A stretch of DNA of 61,083 bases from Bacillus changyiensis (GCF_027706145.1 NZ_JAQFWW010000008.1:1-61083), one strand, 5' to 3'. Positions 6,264 through 21,159 are shown, numbered from the stretch's first letter. Numbers and translations: made by a program. Notes: generated by a model not told the origin, from the sequence alone.

Positions 6264-6279
6264 TTATCTAAATGGATAA
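6264..6279. promoter_or_regulatory. phage operator 3
   Basis: TTATCTAAATGGATAA, one substitution per dyad, just upstream of the leftward promoter's -35 and 32 bases before the repressor start. The 30-bp spacing to operator 2 (about three helical turns) suits cooperative binding on one face of the DNA. Confidence 0.68.
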
Positions 6280-6310
6280 AAATCCTTGAGCTTTATTAAG
6301 GGTGATTATT

Positions 6311-6637
6311 TTGACAACGTTCGATAGGGTAAAAAAACTCGCTGATGATCGGAAAATATCATTAACTGAATTAGCTAAACGGGTAGACATGGGAGTAAAT
6401 TCATTATATAAATGGAAAACCCAAAAACCTGCAGTTGATAAATTGCAAAAAGTTGCTGATTATTTCCAAGTTTCTGTCGATTATCTTCTTGGTCGTACTG
6501 ATGAAAAAAAATTGCCTGAACAAGATATAGACACCATAGCGGCTCATCATGATGGCGAAGATTGGACAAAAGAAGAATTGGAGGAAATCGAACGATTTAA
6601 AGAATTTGTTCGCTTAAAAAGAAAACAACAGGAGTAG
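6311..6637 (+). CDS. ImmR/CI-like phage repressor (XRE family)
   Basis: 108-aa repressor with an N-terminal helix-turn-helix (SLTELAKRVDMGVNSLYKWK, about residues 17-36), then the VDKLQKVADYFQVSVDYLLGR segment typical of ImmR/Xre repressors, and an acidic C-terminal tail. The start is taken as TTG 6311 behind AAGGGTGAT; the GTG at 6302 lies within that ribosome site. The metallopeptidase gene follows six bases after the stop, as immR-immA in ICEBs1, whose product cleaves the repressor to induce the element. It should keep the leftward promoter off. Confidence 0.85.
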   Translation: MTTFDRVKKLADDRKISLTELAKRVDMGVNSLYKWKTQKPAVDKLQKVADYFQVSVDYLLGRTDEKKLPEQDIDTIAAHHDGEDWTKEELEEIERFKEFVRLKRKQQE

Positions 6638-6643
6638 TTGTGG

Positions 6644-7111
6644 ATGTACGAAACGTTACTTATGGAGGCAACTCATCTTGGTATAGACACCTACGAAAAA
6701 CAAATGCCTCATCGAATTAAGGGATTATACGCTAATGATATTATTTGGATTAACAAAAATATGGAAACCTCTTATGATAAAGCATGCATACTTGCTGAAG
6801 AGCTTGGTCATTATCATACATCAAGTGGAGATATTATTAATCAAAATACAATCCAAAACCAAAAACAAGAAAAAGTAGCTAGATCATGGGCTTATGAAAG
6901 GTTAGTTCCATTGTCTAAGATCATTCAAGCCCACAAAGAAGCTATAAGAAATAGATATGAATTGGCTCGATATCTTGAAATAACAGAAGAATTTTTAAAT
7001 AACGCCATTAAACACTATAAAGAAAAATACGGTGATACGGTTAAATATGAAGGACACACCATTTGTTTTGAACCACTTGGTGTAATAGAGTGGTTCGACA
7101 AAACTTTTTAA
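6644..7111 (+). CDS. ImmA/IrrE-type metallopeptidase (anti-repressor protease)
   Basis: 155-aa member of the ImmA/IrrE (DUF955) zinc peptidases. The active-site helix reads LAEELGHYH (about residues 50-58), the usual ExxxH-with-second-His variant of these phage proteins. In ICEBs1 and phi105-type elements ImmA cuts the ImmR repressor on induction; the same role here is inferred from family and from its place directly after the repressor. Start set at ATG 6644, nine bases after CAGGAG; a TTG at 6638 is too close to it. Confidence 0.85.
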   Translation: MYETLLMEATHLGIDTYEKQMPHRIKGLYANDIIWINKNMETSYDKACILAEELGHYHTSSGDIINQNTIQNQKQEKVARSWAYERLVPLSKIIQAHKEAIRNRYELARYLEITEEFLNNAIKHYKEKYGDTVKYEGHTICFEPLGVIEWFDKTF

Positions 7112-7113
7112 CC

Positions 7114-7132
7114 CAAAAACCAAACATACGTT
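7114..7132. repeat. 19-bp direct repeat, copy 1
   Basis: CAAAAACCAAACATACGTT, repeated exactly at 7198. The core AAAC-ATAC-GTTC is a partial dyad, one mismatch from a DinR/LexA-type box. The copy is followed by TTCTTTAATTAAAGGAGG, so repeat and ribosome-like site together resemble the leader of the integrase gene. Confidence 0.7.
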
Positions 7133-7197
7133 CTTTAATTAAAGGAGGTGGTGTCTGAGAAGCTAGTTTTATTTAATATGTTGAAAAATTTTTAAAA

Positions 7198-7216
7198 CAA
7201 AAACCAAACATACGTT
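7198..7216. repeat. 19-bp direct repeat, copy 2, before the integrase
   Basis: Exact copy of the repeat at 7114, 84 bases downstream, here with AAAC-ATAC-GTTT and ending ten bases before the GAGGTG ribosome site of the integrase. The pair may bind a regulator (repressor, LexA) or the integrase itself, or mark a local duplication that removed a small gene. Confidence 0.7.
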
Positions 7217-7233
7217 TTATAAGAGGTGAAAAC

Positions 7234-8352
7234 ATGGCTAGTTTTAGAAAGCACTCTAACGGTTGGGAATACCGCATAAGGTATAAAGATCCTATTTCAA
7301 AAAAATTCAAAGAGACATCGAAACGCGGATTTCCCACCAAAAAAGTTGCTCAACTTGAAGCAGCTAAGGTTGAACAAGAAATAGATAGTTCCACATTTAA
7401 ACCGAATAATGCTATCACATTTAAAGCTATTTATAACCGTTGGTGGGCTTCTCACTCCAAAACGTTAAAACCAAGTACACGATACTCCATTGAATCAAAA
7501 TTTAATAACCACATAATTCCACGTTTTGGACATTTAAAGATCAGGGACATTTCTAAAGAATATTGTCAAAAAATGATTGATGAGATTGCAGAACAAATTA
7601 ATTCAGTTAATGACGTAAAAATTCAAGCAAACCGTGTATTTAGATATGCAGTACGTATGGATTATCTCACAAAAAACCCTATGGAACATGCAATTATACC
7701 AAAAAAAGAAACTGATTTTTTGGCAGAGGAAGAGACGAGAAATTTTTGGACTAAACAAGAGGTAAAAAAATTCTTTAGGATAGCAAAGGAGTCTTTGGAT
7801 CATCAAGATTATATAATGTTTCATTTACTTATCTATACAGGGATGAGGAAAGGAGAACTTTTATCCCTAGAGTGGGACGATATAAATTTCGATGATGGAA
7901 CTATAATCATATCTAAAACCTTATTTTTCAAAGACAATCAGGAGATTATTCAAAAAGTGAAGACTTACCAAGCCAGGACTATCTATATTGATCCAAAAAC
8001 GATGGAAATCTTAGAAAAGTGGCATATACAACAACATAATTTGGTTTTAAAAGATAATGACTGTCCAATTATAAATGTACTCACAAGGACTGACAATCGT
8101 CCTCTACGACTTGCTTATCCTAATGACAAACTAAAAAGCTTTATTAAAAATAATAAATTCCATTCCATAACCATTCATGGATTAAGGCACACCCATGCTT
8201 CAATTTTATTTGAAGCTGGCGCAACAGTTAAAGAAGTGCAAGCTCGTTTGGGACATCGGGATATTAAAACTACAATGAATATCTACACCCACGTTACCTC
8301 CACTGTTAAAGAAAAGACAGCGGACCTTTTTCAATCCTATATCGATTCATAA
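7234..8352 (+). CDS. tyrosine-type phage integrase
   Basis: 372-aa site-specific recombinase that integrates and excises the element. An AP2-like N-terminal arm-binding domain (SFRKHSNGWEYRIRYKDP) is followed by a SAM-like core-binding domain (about 60-160) and a catalytic domain with R205 (TGMRKGE), H315-R318 (HGLRH), H341 (LGHRD) and the nucleophile Y351 (NIYTHV). All expected catalytic residues are present. Start at ATG 7234 behind AAGAGGTG. It is the outermost gene of the element and reads towards the 3' end of rpsI, 92 bases away, so the attachment site must be close. Confidence 0.95.
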   Translation: MASFRKHSNGWEYRIRYKDPISKKFKETSKRGFPTKKVAQLEAAKVEQEIDSSTFKPNNAITFKAIYNRWWASHSKTLKPSTRYSIESKFNNHIIPRFGHLKIRDISKEYCQKMIDEIAEQINSVNDVKIQANRVFRYAVRMDYLTKNPMEHAIIPKKETDFLAEEETRNFWTKQEVKKFFRIAKESLDHQDYIMFHLLIYTGMRKGELLSLEWDDINFDDGTIIISKTLFFKDNQEIIQKVKTYQARTIYIDPKTMEILEKWHIQQHNLVLKDNDCPIINVLTRTDNRPLRLAYPNDKLKSFIKNNKFHSITIHGLRHTHASILFEAGATVKEVQARLGHRDIKTTMNIYTHVTSTVKEKTADLFQSYIDS

Positions 8353-8355
8353 AAA

Positions 8356-8377
8356 TTTGTGGGTGTTTTGTGGGTGT
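8356..8377. repeat. tandem 11-bp repeat after the integrase
   Basis: TTTGTGGGTGT occurs twice head to tail. Short direct repeats next to the integrase gene in phage and ICE ends commonly are arm-type binding sites for the integrase's N-terminal domain; that role is inferred. Confidence 0.65.
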
Positions 8378-8393
8378 TCATAGTTATCCAATA

Positions 8394-8432
8394 TAAAAAA
8401 GACCCTTTCCACCGAAGTGAAAAGAGCCTTTG
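8394..8432 (-). terminator. intrinsic terminator of rplM-rpsI
   Basis: On the minus strand GGCTCTTTTCAC, a TTCG tetraloop and GTGGAAAGGGTC form a 12-bp stem with G-U pairs, followed by TTTTTT. It lies 13 bases after the rpsI stop and ends the ribosomal operon before the prophage. Confidence 0.88.
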
Positions 8433-8444
8433 AAACGTTGATAA

Positions 8445-8852
<408 letters not shown>

Positions 8853-8856
8853 TTAA

Positions 8857-9400
<544 letters not shown>

Positions 9401-9407
9401 ATATAAC

Positions 9408-9436
9408 ATAATATAACTTTCTGTACTTACTGTCAA
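9408..9436 (-). promoter_or_regulatory. sigma-A promoter of rplM-rpsI
   Basis: TTGACA (9431-9436), 17-bp spacer, TATTAT (9408-9413) on the minus strand, between truA and rplM. Transcription would start near 9400. Confidence 0.8.
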
Positions 9437-9454
9437 GAAAATGTTACACCAGGT

Positions 9455-10198
9455 TTAGTTGTCATAGATGACGTTCCATAAATATAGTCCATGAGCAGGT
9501 GCAGTACGCCCTGCCGCATCCCGATTTTTTGCCTGTATAATCTTCTCGATAGCCTCAGGAGAGATTGCTCCTGTTCCAACTTCAAGGATCGTACCGGTGA
9601 TAATTCTGACCATATTATACAAAAATCCGCCGCCGACAATCCTCATTTGCAGACCGTCAGCTGTTTCAGACCAGTCCAATTCATGAACCGTTCTGACTTT
9701 ATCTTGCACCTCTGTTTTGGCTGTGCAAAAGCTTGTAAAATCATAAGTACCAACCAAATACTGAGAAGCTTCTTTCATCTTTTCAAAATCGAGTTGATAT
9801 GGAACATGGTATGCATAAAATCGTTTAAATACATCCGGATGTCTGCTTCTATCAATCAGATAACGATATTCTTTTTTCTTCACAGAAAACCGGGCATGGA
9901 ATTGTTCATCGACGACTTCCGCTTTGTTTACTACTATATCATCAGGGAGCAGGGCATTTAATGCATAGGGCCACTTTTCCTCTGGAATAAGCAGCGGGCT
10001 ATCAAAATGAATCGTCTGTCCGATAGCATGAACACCGCTGTCAGTTCTGCCAGAGGCCACGACAGGAATACGTTCCTGTGTTTTGTGAAGGGTTTTTAAT
10101 GCCTTTTCTAGTTCATCCTGAACCGTTCTTTTTCCAGGCTGAACTTGGTAGCCGAAAAAAAGATGGCCATCATATGAAATCGTACATTTTATTCTCAT
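9455..10198 (-). CDS. truA: tRNA pseudouridine(38-40) synthase TruA
   Basis: 247-aa enzyme that isomerises uridines 38-40 in the anticodon stem-loop of many tRNAs. The catalytic aspartate is in the GRTDSGVHA motif (about residue 53), and YDFTSFC and GGGFLYNMVR motifs of the family are present. It lies ten bases after ecfT and is probably the last gene of the ecfA1-ecfA2-ecfT transcript. Confidence 0.96.
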   Translation of the reverse strand: MRIKCTISYDGHLFFGYQVQPGKRTVQDELEKALKTLHKTQERIPVVASGRTDSGVHAIGQTIHFDSPLLIPEEKWPYALNALLPDDIVVNKAEVVDEQFHARFSVKKKEYRYLIDRSRHPDVFKRFYAYHVPYQLDFEKMKEASQYLVGTYDFTSFCTAKTEVQDKVRTVHELDWSETADGLQMRIVGGGFLYNMVRIITGTILEVGTGAISPEAIEKIIQAKNRDAAGRTAPAHGLYLWNVIYDN

Positions 10199-10208
10199 GA
10201 CATCTCAC

Positions 10209-11006
10209 CTAATTTCGTAACAGGATTAATAGACTGGCTAATCCTATTAATATCAGGAGAACGGAAGTATCTTTCCCTTTCCATATCAATTGTCGATATT
10301 TTGTGCGACCTTCTCCGCCGCGGTAACCACGTGCTTCCATTGCCGTTGCTAGCTCTTCTGCTCTCTTAAAGGCACTGACAAACAGGGGGACTAGCAGGGG
10401 GACGATTGCCTTCACACGCTCTTTGATTGGACCGCTTGTAAAGTCAACACCTCTTGCCATTTGCGCCTTCATAATTTTATCCGTCTCCTCCAAGAGAGTG
10501 GGTATAAATCTTAGTGAGATGGACATCATTAAAGCGAGTTCATGAACAGGCAGCTTCAGCTTTTTAAATGGTCCAAGTAACCGCTCCAGCCCATCAGTGA
10601 CTTCGATTGGGGTTGTCGTTAAAGTTAAAAGCGTTGTGATCAAGATTAAATAAATAAACCGCAGAGAAATAAAAATTCCTTGAACAAGCCCTTGCTCATA
10701 GATGCTAAATAAGCGAAGATCAACGAGGACAGGACCTTCCCGAGTCATCAAAATATGAAGCAGAAAAGTAAACAGCACAATCCAGATGATCGGCTTCATA
10801 CCCTTTAACAAGAAACGAATAGGTACGCTTGATAGACCGACCGCAAGAACCGTAAACAGGCCCAGTAAAGCATATGTTACGGTATTATTGGCAAAAAAGA
10901 CGATAAAGATAAACAGAAATATAGTTAACAGTTTTGTGCGCGGATCAAGGCGGTGAATGATCGAGGAGCCGGGCACATACTTTCCGATTATAATACTATC
11001 TATCAT
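10209..11006 (-). CDS. ecfT: ECF transporter transmembrane subunit EcfT
   Basis: 265-aa integral membrane coupling protein of group II energy-coupling factor transporters for vitamins and related micronutrients. Several hydrophobic segments (about residues 25-130 and the last 20) flank the cytoplasmic helices carrying the two Ala-Arg-Gly motifs (AQMARGVDF and AMEARGYRGG) that contact the ATPases. Its ATG overlaps the stop of ecfA2 by four bases. Substrate-binding S units are encoded elsewhere. Confidence 0.94.
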   Translation of the reverse strand: MIDSIIIGKYVPGSSIIHRLDPRTKLLTIFLFIFIVFFANNTVTYALLGLFTVLAVGLSSVPIRFLLKGMKPIIWIVLFTFLLHILMTREGPVLVDLRLFSIYEQGLVQGIFISLRFIYLILITTLLTLTTTPIEVTDGLERLLGPFKKLKLPVHELALMMSISLRFIPTLLEETDKIMKAQMARGVDFTSGPIKERVKAIVPLLVPLFVSAFKRAEELATAMEARGYRGGEGRTKYRQLIWKGKDTSVLLILIGLASLLILLRN

Positions 11007-11872
11007 AAAGCATTTTCCTCCTGAAAGAGTGCTCTAATTTCAGAGGCTGCTTCTTTTATCGTTAAGAACGGAGCTTTAAAAGTGATGCCGAGTGTTTCTT
11101 CAAGTTGTTTTTGAAACTTTATTGTTTCTGGTAAATCAAGTCCCAAAGCGGTGATATCGCTTCTGTTTGCAAATAGTTCACGCGGTGTCCCCTTAGCCTT
11201 AATCGTACCTTTGTGCATGACAATCAGTTCATCTGCATAGACTGCCGCATCCTCCATACTGTGGGTAACTAAAATTGTTGTCAGTTTCCGATGTTGGTGA
11301 AGGTGATAAAACATATCCATAATCTCTTTCCGGCCTCTCGGATCAAGTCCAGCGGTCGGTTCATCAAGAACGAGGACCTCAGGCTCCATTGCAAGAACAC
11401 CTGCAATGGCAACACGGCGCATCTGCCCCCCACTTAGTTCAAATGGAGACCGATCTGCCAATTCTAATGGCAAGCCAACTAGTTTCAACATTTCCTGAGC
11501 TTTTGCTTCTGCTTTCACCCGGCTGACTCCAAAATTAATCGGACCAAAAGCAATGTCTCTTCGTACAGTTTCCTCAAACAGTTGATGCTCTGGGAATTGA
11601 AAAACAATTCCAACTTTTTTTCGTAAAGCTTTTAAATTTTTAGTCTTTTTACCTGCTTCAAGAACATTTTCACCTAAATGAATTTGTCCTTTCGTTGGCT
11701 TTAAAAGACCGTTCAGATGCTGAAGGAGCGTCGACTTTCCTGAGCCAGTATGTCCAATAATGGCTACATAACTTTCTTCCTTAATCACAGCATTAACATC
11801 ATAAATCGCCAAACGTTCAAAAGGTGTTTTCATCTGGTATCGGTGTTCTATATCTTTGATCGTAATGTCCAT
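11003..11872 (-). CDS. ecfA2: ECF transporter ATPase EcfA2
   Basis: 289-aa ABC ATPase. Walker A GHTGSGKST (about residue 38), Q-loop FQFPEHQLF, signature LSGGQMRR, Walker B VLVLDEPTAGLDP and the switch histidine VTHSM are all present. It pairs with EcfA1 to drive EcfT. The start overlaps the end of ecfA1 by 25 bases, suggesting translational coupling and equal amounts of both ATPases. Confidence 0.94.
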   Translation of the reverse strand: MDITIKDIEHRYQMKTPFERLAIYDVNAVIKEESYVAIIGHTGSGKSTLLQHLNGLLKPTKGQIHLGENVLEAGKKTKNLKALRKKVGIVFQFPEHQLFEETVRRDIAFGPINFGVSRVKAEAKAQEMLKLVGLPLELADRSPFELSGGQMRRVAIAGVLAMEPEVLVLDEPTAGLDPRGRKEIMDMFYHLHQHRKLTTILVTHSMEDAAVYADELIVMHKGTIKAKGTPRELFANRSDITALGLDLPETIKFQKQLEETLGITFKAPFLTIKEAASEIRALFQEENAL

Positions 11873-12693
11873 AGCTCATTCACCAATCCTTTTTGTGACA
11901 GATGATTACCTTTGAGGGCCAAACCGCTTTCTTTTAAGATTTGACTAAGCTGAAAGGAAAAAGGTAAATCAAGTCCGATATCAACCAGATCTTGTCCTAG
12001 ATGAAAAACTTCTTCAGGTGAACCTTCAGCATATTTTTTTCCACCATTCATAACAATGATCCGATCGGCCTTGGCTGCTTCATCTAAATCATGTGTTATC
12101 GAGATGACTGTCACCATCCCTTGATTTTTTAACCTTCTGACCGTCTCGAGCACTTCTTCTCTTCCGATTGGGTCAAGCATTGATGTTGCTTCATCAAGAA
12201 TGATGATATCGGGCTGAACGGCTAGAACTCCCGCAATCGCAACCCGCTGCTTTTGTCCTCCGGAGAGATGGTGCGGCTCTTGATCGAGAAAATCCTGCAT
12301 GTTCACCTGTTTAATCGCCCAATCTACCTTTTCCACCATATCTTCTCTTGGAACTCCATTGTTTTCTAAACCAAAAGCCACATCATCGCGAACGGTTGTC
12401 CCAACAAACTGATTATCGGGATTTTGAAAGACCATGCCTACTTTTGTTCTAATATCCCAGGCTGTCTCTTCCGTCAACGTGATCCCGCCCACTTTAATTG
12501 ACCCTTTATCAGGTATGATCAAGCCATTTAAAGTGCGGGCCAATGTCGATTTCCCAGAACCGTTATGGCCGACTATCGCCAACCATTCACCTTTTGTGAC
12601 ATGAAAAGAGACGTTGTCAAGCGTAGGTCTGTCTGCATCTTTTTGATATGAGAACGTCATATCCTCTACTGTGATTAAGCGTTCAAGACTCAT
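11848..12693 (-). CDS. ecfA1: ECF transporter ATPase EcfA1
   Basis: 281-aa ABC ATPase with Walker A GHNGSGKST, Q-loop FQNPDNQFVG, signature LSGGQKQR and Walker B IIILDEATSMLDP. First gene of the ecfA1-ecfA2-ecfT-truA cluster, placed as in B. subtilis directly after rplQ but separated from it by a terminator. AGGAGAGGAGG precedes ATG 12693. Confidence 0.94.
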   Translation of the reverse strand: MSLERLITVEDMTFSYQKDADRPTLDNVSFHVTKGEWLAIVGHNGSGKSTLARTLNGLIIPDKGSIKVGGITLTEETAWDIRTKVGMVFQNPDNQFVGTTVRDDVAFGLENNGVPREDMVEKVDWAIKQVNMQDFLDQEPHHLSGGQKQRVAIAGVLAVQPDIIILDEATSMLDPIGREEVLETVRRLKNQGMVTVISITHDLDEAAKADRIIVMNGGKKYAEGSPEEVFHLGQDLVDIGLDLPFSFQLSQILKESGLALKGNHLSQKGLVNELWTLRSKI

Positions 12694-12751
12694 TTTGCCC
12701 GTCCGCCCTCCTCTCCTCTAAAACTCTGCTGAACTAAAACACCGCATATCT

Positions 12752-12793
12752 AAAAAAAGGGCATAGATCCAGTTAAAAACTGTCCCGCCCTTC
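12752..12793 (-). terminator. terminator after rplQ
   Basis: GGGC...CAGTT, TTT loop, AACTG...GCCC with a mismatched middle, followed by TTTTTTT on the minus strand. It ends the S10-spc-alpha transcript before ecfA1, perhaps incompletely, since no clear promoter is seen between it and ecfA1. Confidence 0.75.
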
Positions 12794-12815
12794 TTTAGAC
12801 ACACAATATATGTGA

Positions 12816-13193
<378 letters not shown>

Positions 13194-13255
13194 TTATGGA
13201 AATACTCTATCTGAAATAAAAAACAAACGAAAAGGCTAGTTTACATTGAAACTAG

Positions 13256-14200
13256 TCAATCGTCTTTGCGAAGGCCCAGTCCAAGTTCTTCAAGTTTCGC
13301 TTTTACTTCTTCAAGTGATTTGCGACCTAGGTTGCGAACCTTCATCATATCTTCTTCTGTCTTGTTCGCAAGCTCTTGAACTGTATTGATACCCGCACGC
13401 TTTAAGCAGTTGTAAGAACGAACGGAGAGATCAAGCTCTTCAATTGTCATTTCAAGAACTTTTTCTTTCTGATCTTCTTCTTTTTCAACCATAATTTCAG
13501 CATGTTGGGCTTCGTCAGTCAAGCCGACAAAAATATTAAGGTGTTCAGTTAAAATCTTTGAACCAAGAGCAATCGCTTCTTTTGGTCCAGTGCTTCCATC
13601 TGTCCATACATCAAGCGTCAGTTTGTCATAGTTTGTAATCTGACCCACACGAGTGTTTTCAACTTGATAAGATACACGAGAAACAGGTGTAAAGATGGAA
13701 TCAATCGGGATGACGCCAATCGGCTGATCGTCTCTTTTATTCGCATCAGCTGGTGTATACCCTCGACCTCTTTGAGCAGTTAAGCGAACTTTGAAACTCG
13801 CGTTTTGACCAAGAGTTGCAATGTGGAGATCATGGTTTAAAATCTCTACATCACTATCATGGGTAATATCAGCAGCTGTTACAACTCCTTCACGCTGTAC
13901 ATCAATCTCAAGCGTCTTCTCTTCTTCAGAGTAGATTTTCAGTGCAAGTTTTTTAATGTTTAAGATAATCGTTGTAACATCTTCAACTACACCTTCAATT
14001 GTAGAGAACTCATGCAGTACACCATCTATTTGGATCGATGTTACAGCGGCACCAGGGAGTGAGGATAAAAGGATACGACGTAAGGAGTTACCCAAAGTTG
14101 TACCATATCCACGCTCAAGTGGCTCTACGACAAATTTACCATACTTGGTATCGTCGTTGATTTCAACCGTTTCGATTTTTGGTTTTTCAATCTCAATCAT
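13256..14200 (-). CDS. rpoA: RNA polymerase alpha subunit
   Basis: 314-aa RpoA. The N-terminal domain (to about residue 225) dimerises and nucleates polymerase assembly ([17 protein letters not shown]). A short acidic linker leads to the C-terminal domain (about 245-310; [20 protein letters not shown]) that binds UP elements and regulators. GAAGGAGGG precedes ATG 14200. An own promoter lies at 14330-14358. Confidence 0.98.
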   Translation of the reverse strand: MIEIEKPKIETVEINDDTKYGKFVVEPLERGYGTTLGNSLRRILLSSLPGAAVTSIQIDGVLHEFSTIEGVVEDVTTIILNIKKLALKIYSEEEKTLEIDVQREGVVTAADITHDSDVEILNHDLHIATLGQNASFKVRLTAQRGRGYTPADANKRDDQPIGVIPIDSIFTPVSRVSYQVENTRVGQITNYDKLTLDVWTDGSTGPKEAIALGSKILTEHLNIFVGLTDEAQHAEIMVEKEEDQKEKVLEMTIEELDLSVRSYNCLKRAGINTVQELANKTEEDMMKVRNLGRKSLEEVKAKLEELGLGLRKDD

Positions 14201-14329
14201 TTCATAAAACCCTCCTTCAAAACGTCGAAACCCCGGAAAGAATTTCTCGTATTCTATCCGAAATTCCCCATTGTTTAGTCCCGTATGTGCTCAGGCAACG
14301 AGTGTGCATTCGTTTTATAAATTAACTGT

Positions 14330-14358
14330 ATCATAACCCATTATTGACAGGGACACAA
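14330..14358 (-). promoter_or_regulatory. probable promoter of rpoA-rplQ
   Basis: TTGTGT (14353-14358), 17-bp spacer, TATGAT (14330-14335) on the minus strand, between rpsK and rpoA. The hexamers are imperfect. It would give a leader of about 120 bases, consistent with the unusually long 174-base gap here. Confidence 0.55.
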
Positions 14359-14374
14359 AATCTATACAAACAAA

Positions 14375-14773
<399 letters not shown>

Positions 14774-14791
14774 TTAATAACCTCCCTTACT

Positions 14792-15523
<732 letters not shown>

Positions 15524-15546
<23 letters not shown>

Positions 15547-15862
15547 TCAAGTGTTCTCCCTTCTTCAAATCAGTAACTTGCTCTCTGACAAATTTCAAAA
15601 GAGAAAATCTCAATTTTCCGTTTGTCACACGCCCTGTTTCGTTTATACTGTTCTGAACTTCCGGAGAAACGCAATCATAAAAGGTTAAATGATTGATATT
15701 CTTTTTCTTAGGAGAATGAAATTTTCGCTTTTCTCCGTCTGCTAGCAGCACATGATGATGATCGAATATTCCAATGACAACTGCATATTGAGCCATTTCA
15801 CGACCTTTTAAGATACGTACAAACTGACCAATTTGAGGAGTGTCTCGATTCATCTGATTCAC
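15524..15862 (-). CDS. ybzG: KOW-domain RNA-binding protein (YbzG / L14e-like)
   Basis: 112-aa protein with an N-terminal KOW-like motif ([20 protein letters not shown]) as in L14e/L6e-type RNA-binding proteins and a basic middle ([17 protein letters not shown]). Inserted between map and infA, as ybzG in B. subtilis. The start abuts the map stop and the end overlaps infA, so it is translated in the superoperon. A ribosome-associated role is inferred; no function is established to my knowledge. Confidence 0.85.
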
Positions 15863-17283
<1,421 letters not shown>

Positions 17284-17312
17284 TTAGAGGGAATGGGCAC
17301 ATCCCAGTTCCC

Positions 17313-18608
17313 CTAATGCTTCATAAATCCACGATAGTTTCGTTTCACCAGCTGGCTTTCAAGCTGCTTCATCGTTTCAAGTGCAACACCGACAACGATT
17401 AGCAAACTTGTTCCTCCAATTTTTGCAGAAGCAGGCAGTCCGGCAAAATTAACGAACAATACAGGAAGAATGGCGATTACAGCCAAGAAAATGGAGCCGA
17501 CAAACGTAAGTCGATACAAAATGCTCGTAATTTTTTCTTGAGTCATTTTCCCTGGACGAACTCCCGGAATATAGCCACCTTGTTTTTTAAGATTATCGGC
17601 CATTTGTTCAGGGTTTACCTGGACAAATGCATAGAAGTAGGTAAAGGCAATAATTAATGCCGCATAAACGCACATTCCGATTGGATGCGTATAATCAAAC
17701 GTTTTTTGAATCCAGTTTGTTACATCATTTTGACCAAAGAACGTTGCAACTGTCCGAGGGGTCATAATAAATGCAACAGCAAAGATAACTGGAATAACAC
17801 CCGCTGGATTAACTTTGAGTGGTAAATGTGTTGATTGAGCACCAGGAACAGGTGAACGGGCATTGCCTTTTGCATATTGAATTGCAATTTTTCTTACTGC
17901 TTCTTGGATAAAAATAACTCCAACGACAATTGCCAAAATCACAACCAATATGATGATAACTTTTACGATTTGTAGGAACAGCTGGTCTCCAACATTTTCA
18001 AACTGCTGCGCGTACATTTGGTTAACCGTCTGTGGAATGCCGGCAACAATCCCAGCAAAAATGATGATGGAGATTCCGTTGCCAACTCCATGAGAGGTAA
18101 TTTGTTCGCCAAGCCACATTAGAAAAGCAGTTCCAGCAGTTAATACAATTGCAATTGTCAAGTAAGTCCCTAGCCCCGTGTCTTCGATTAACGAGCCACC
18201 AGCCATGTTGTTAAAACCGTATGACATTGCTAACGCTTGGATAAATCCAAGTACAATTGTGAAGTACCTTGTAAACTGAGCCAGTTTTCGACGACCAACT
18301 TCCCCTTGCTTTGACCATTCCGTAAACTTCGGCACAACATCCATCTGTAAAAGTTGGATAATGATTGAAGCCGTAATGTAAGGCATAATTCCCATTGCGA
18401 GAATTGAGAAGTTAAATAATGCTCCGCCGCCAAACGTATTAAGAACTCCAAACACACTCATTTGATCCTGTGCCTTTAAAACATCTGTATTTACACCGGG
18501 CACAGGAATGAATGAACCGAGACGAAAGACGATAAGCATTAGAAGTGTGAAGATAATCTTATTCCGAATATCCTTCACACGCATAAAATTGGAGATTGTC
18601 TTAAACAA
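17313..18608 (-). CDS. secY: preprotein translocase subunit SecY
   Basis: 431-aa channel subunit of the Sec translocon with ten hydrophobic spans, including the plug region FGGGALFNFSILAMGIMPYI and the cytoplasmic loop KQGGYIPGVRPGK. The start is a TTG at 18608 with GAGGTGATC upstream overlapping the rplO stop (gap of two bases). SecE is encoded at 44557 in the same window. Confidence 0.98.
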   Translation of the reverse strand: MFKTISNFMRVKDIRNKIIFTLLMLIVFRLGSFIPVPGVNTDVLKAQDQMSVFGVLNTFGGGALFNFSILAMGIMPYITASIIIQLLQMDVVPKFTEWSKQGEVGRRKLAQFTRYFTIVLGFIQALAMSYGFNNMAGGSLIEDTGLGTYLTIAIVLTAGTAFLMWLGEQITSHGVGNGISIIIFAGIVAGIPQTVNQMYAQQFENVGDQLFLQIVKVIIILVVILAIVVGVIFIQEAVRKIAIQYAKGNARSPVPGAQSTHLPLKVNPAGVIPVIFAVAFIMTPRTVATFFGQNDVTNWIQKTFDYTHPIGMCVYAALIIAFTYFYAFVQVNPEQMADNLKKQGGYIPGVRPGKMTQEKITSILYRLTFVGSIFLAVIAILPVLFVNFAGLPASAKIGGTSLLIVVGVALETMKQLESQLVKRNYRGFMKH

Positions 18609-18610
18609 AA

Positions 18611-19063
<453 letters not shown>

Positions 19064-19080
19064 TTAGCCTATCGTTTATT

Positions 19081-19794
<714 letters not shown>

Positions 19795-19797
19795 TTA

Positions 19798-20181
<384 letters not shown>

Positions 20182-20191
20182 TTAAGCGGTT

Positions 20192-20743
<552 letters not shown>

Positions 20744-20757
20744 TCATGTTAAACTTC

Positions 20758-21159
<402 letters not shown>

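Larger units (their letters stand above)
8353..8444. other. probable prophage attachment end (att) next to rpsI
   Basis: The 92 bases between the integrase stop and the rpsI stop are the junction between element and host. They hold the tandem repeat at 8356-8377 and the rpsI terminator. Tyrosine integrases normally lie next to their attachment site, and the 3' end of rpsI is a known target of ICEs in streptococci. The exact core cannot be set without the other end. Confidence 0.5.

Noticed and set aside
7141..7195. 14-codon frame starting GTG after AAAGGAGGTG
   Set aside because: The spacing between GGAGG and the GTG is only about two bases and the peptide has no support; kept only as a possible gene remnant.
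1..8352. Integrative conjugative element instead of a prophage
   Set aside because: The immR-immA-int layout resembles ICEBs1, but the visible genes (Rha, DUF771, RecE-like nuclease, DnaD, DnaC) are phage early genes and no relaxase or transfer gene is seen. The part outside the window could still change this.
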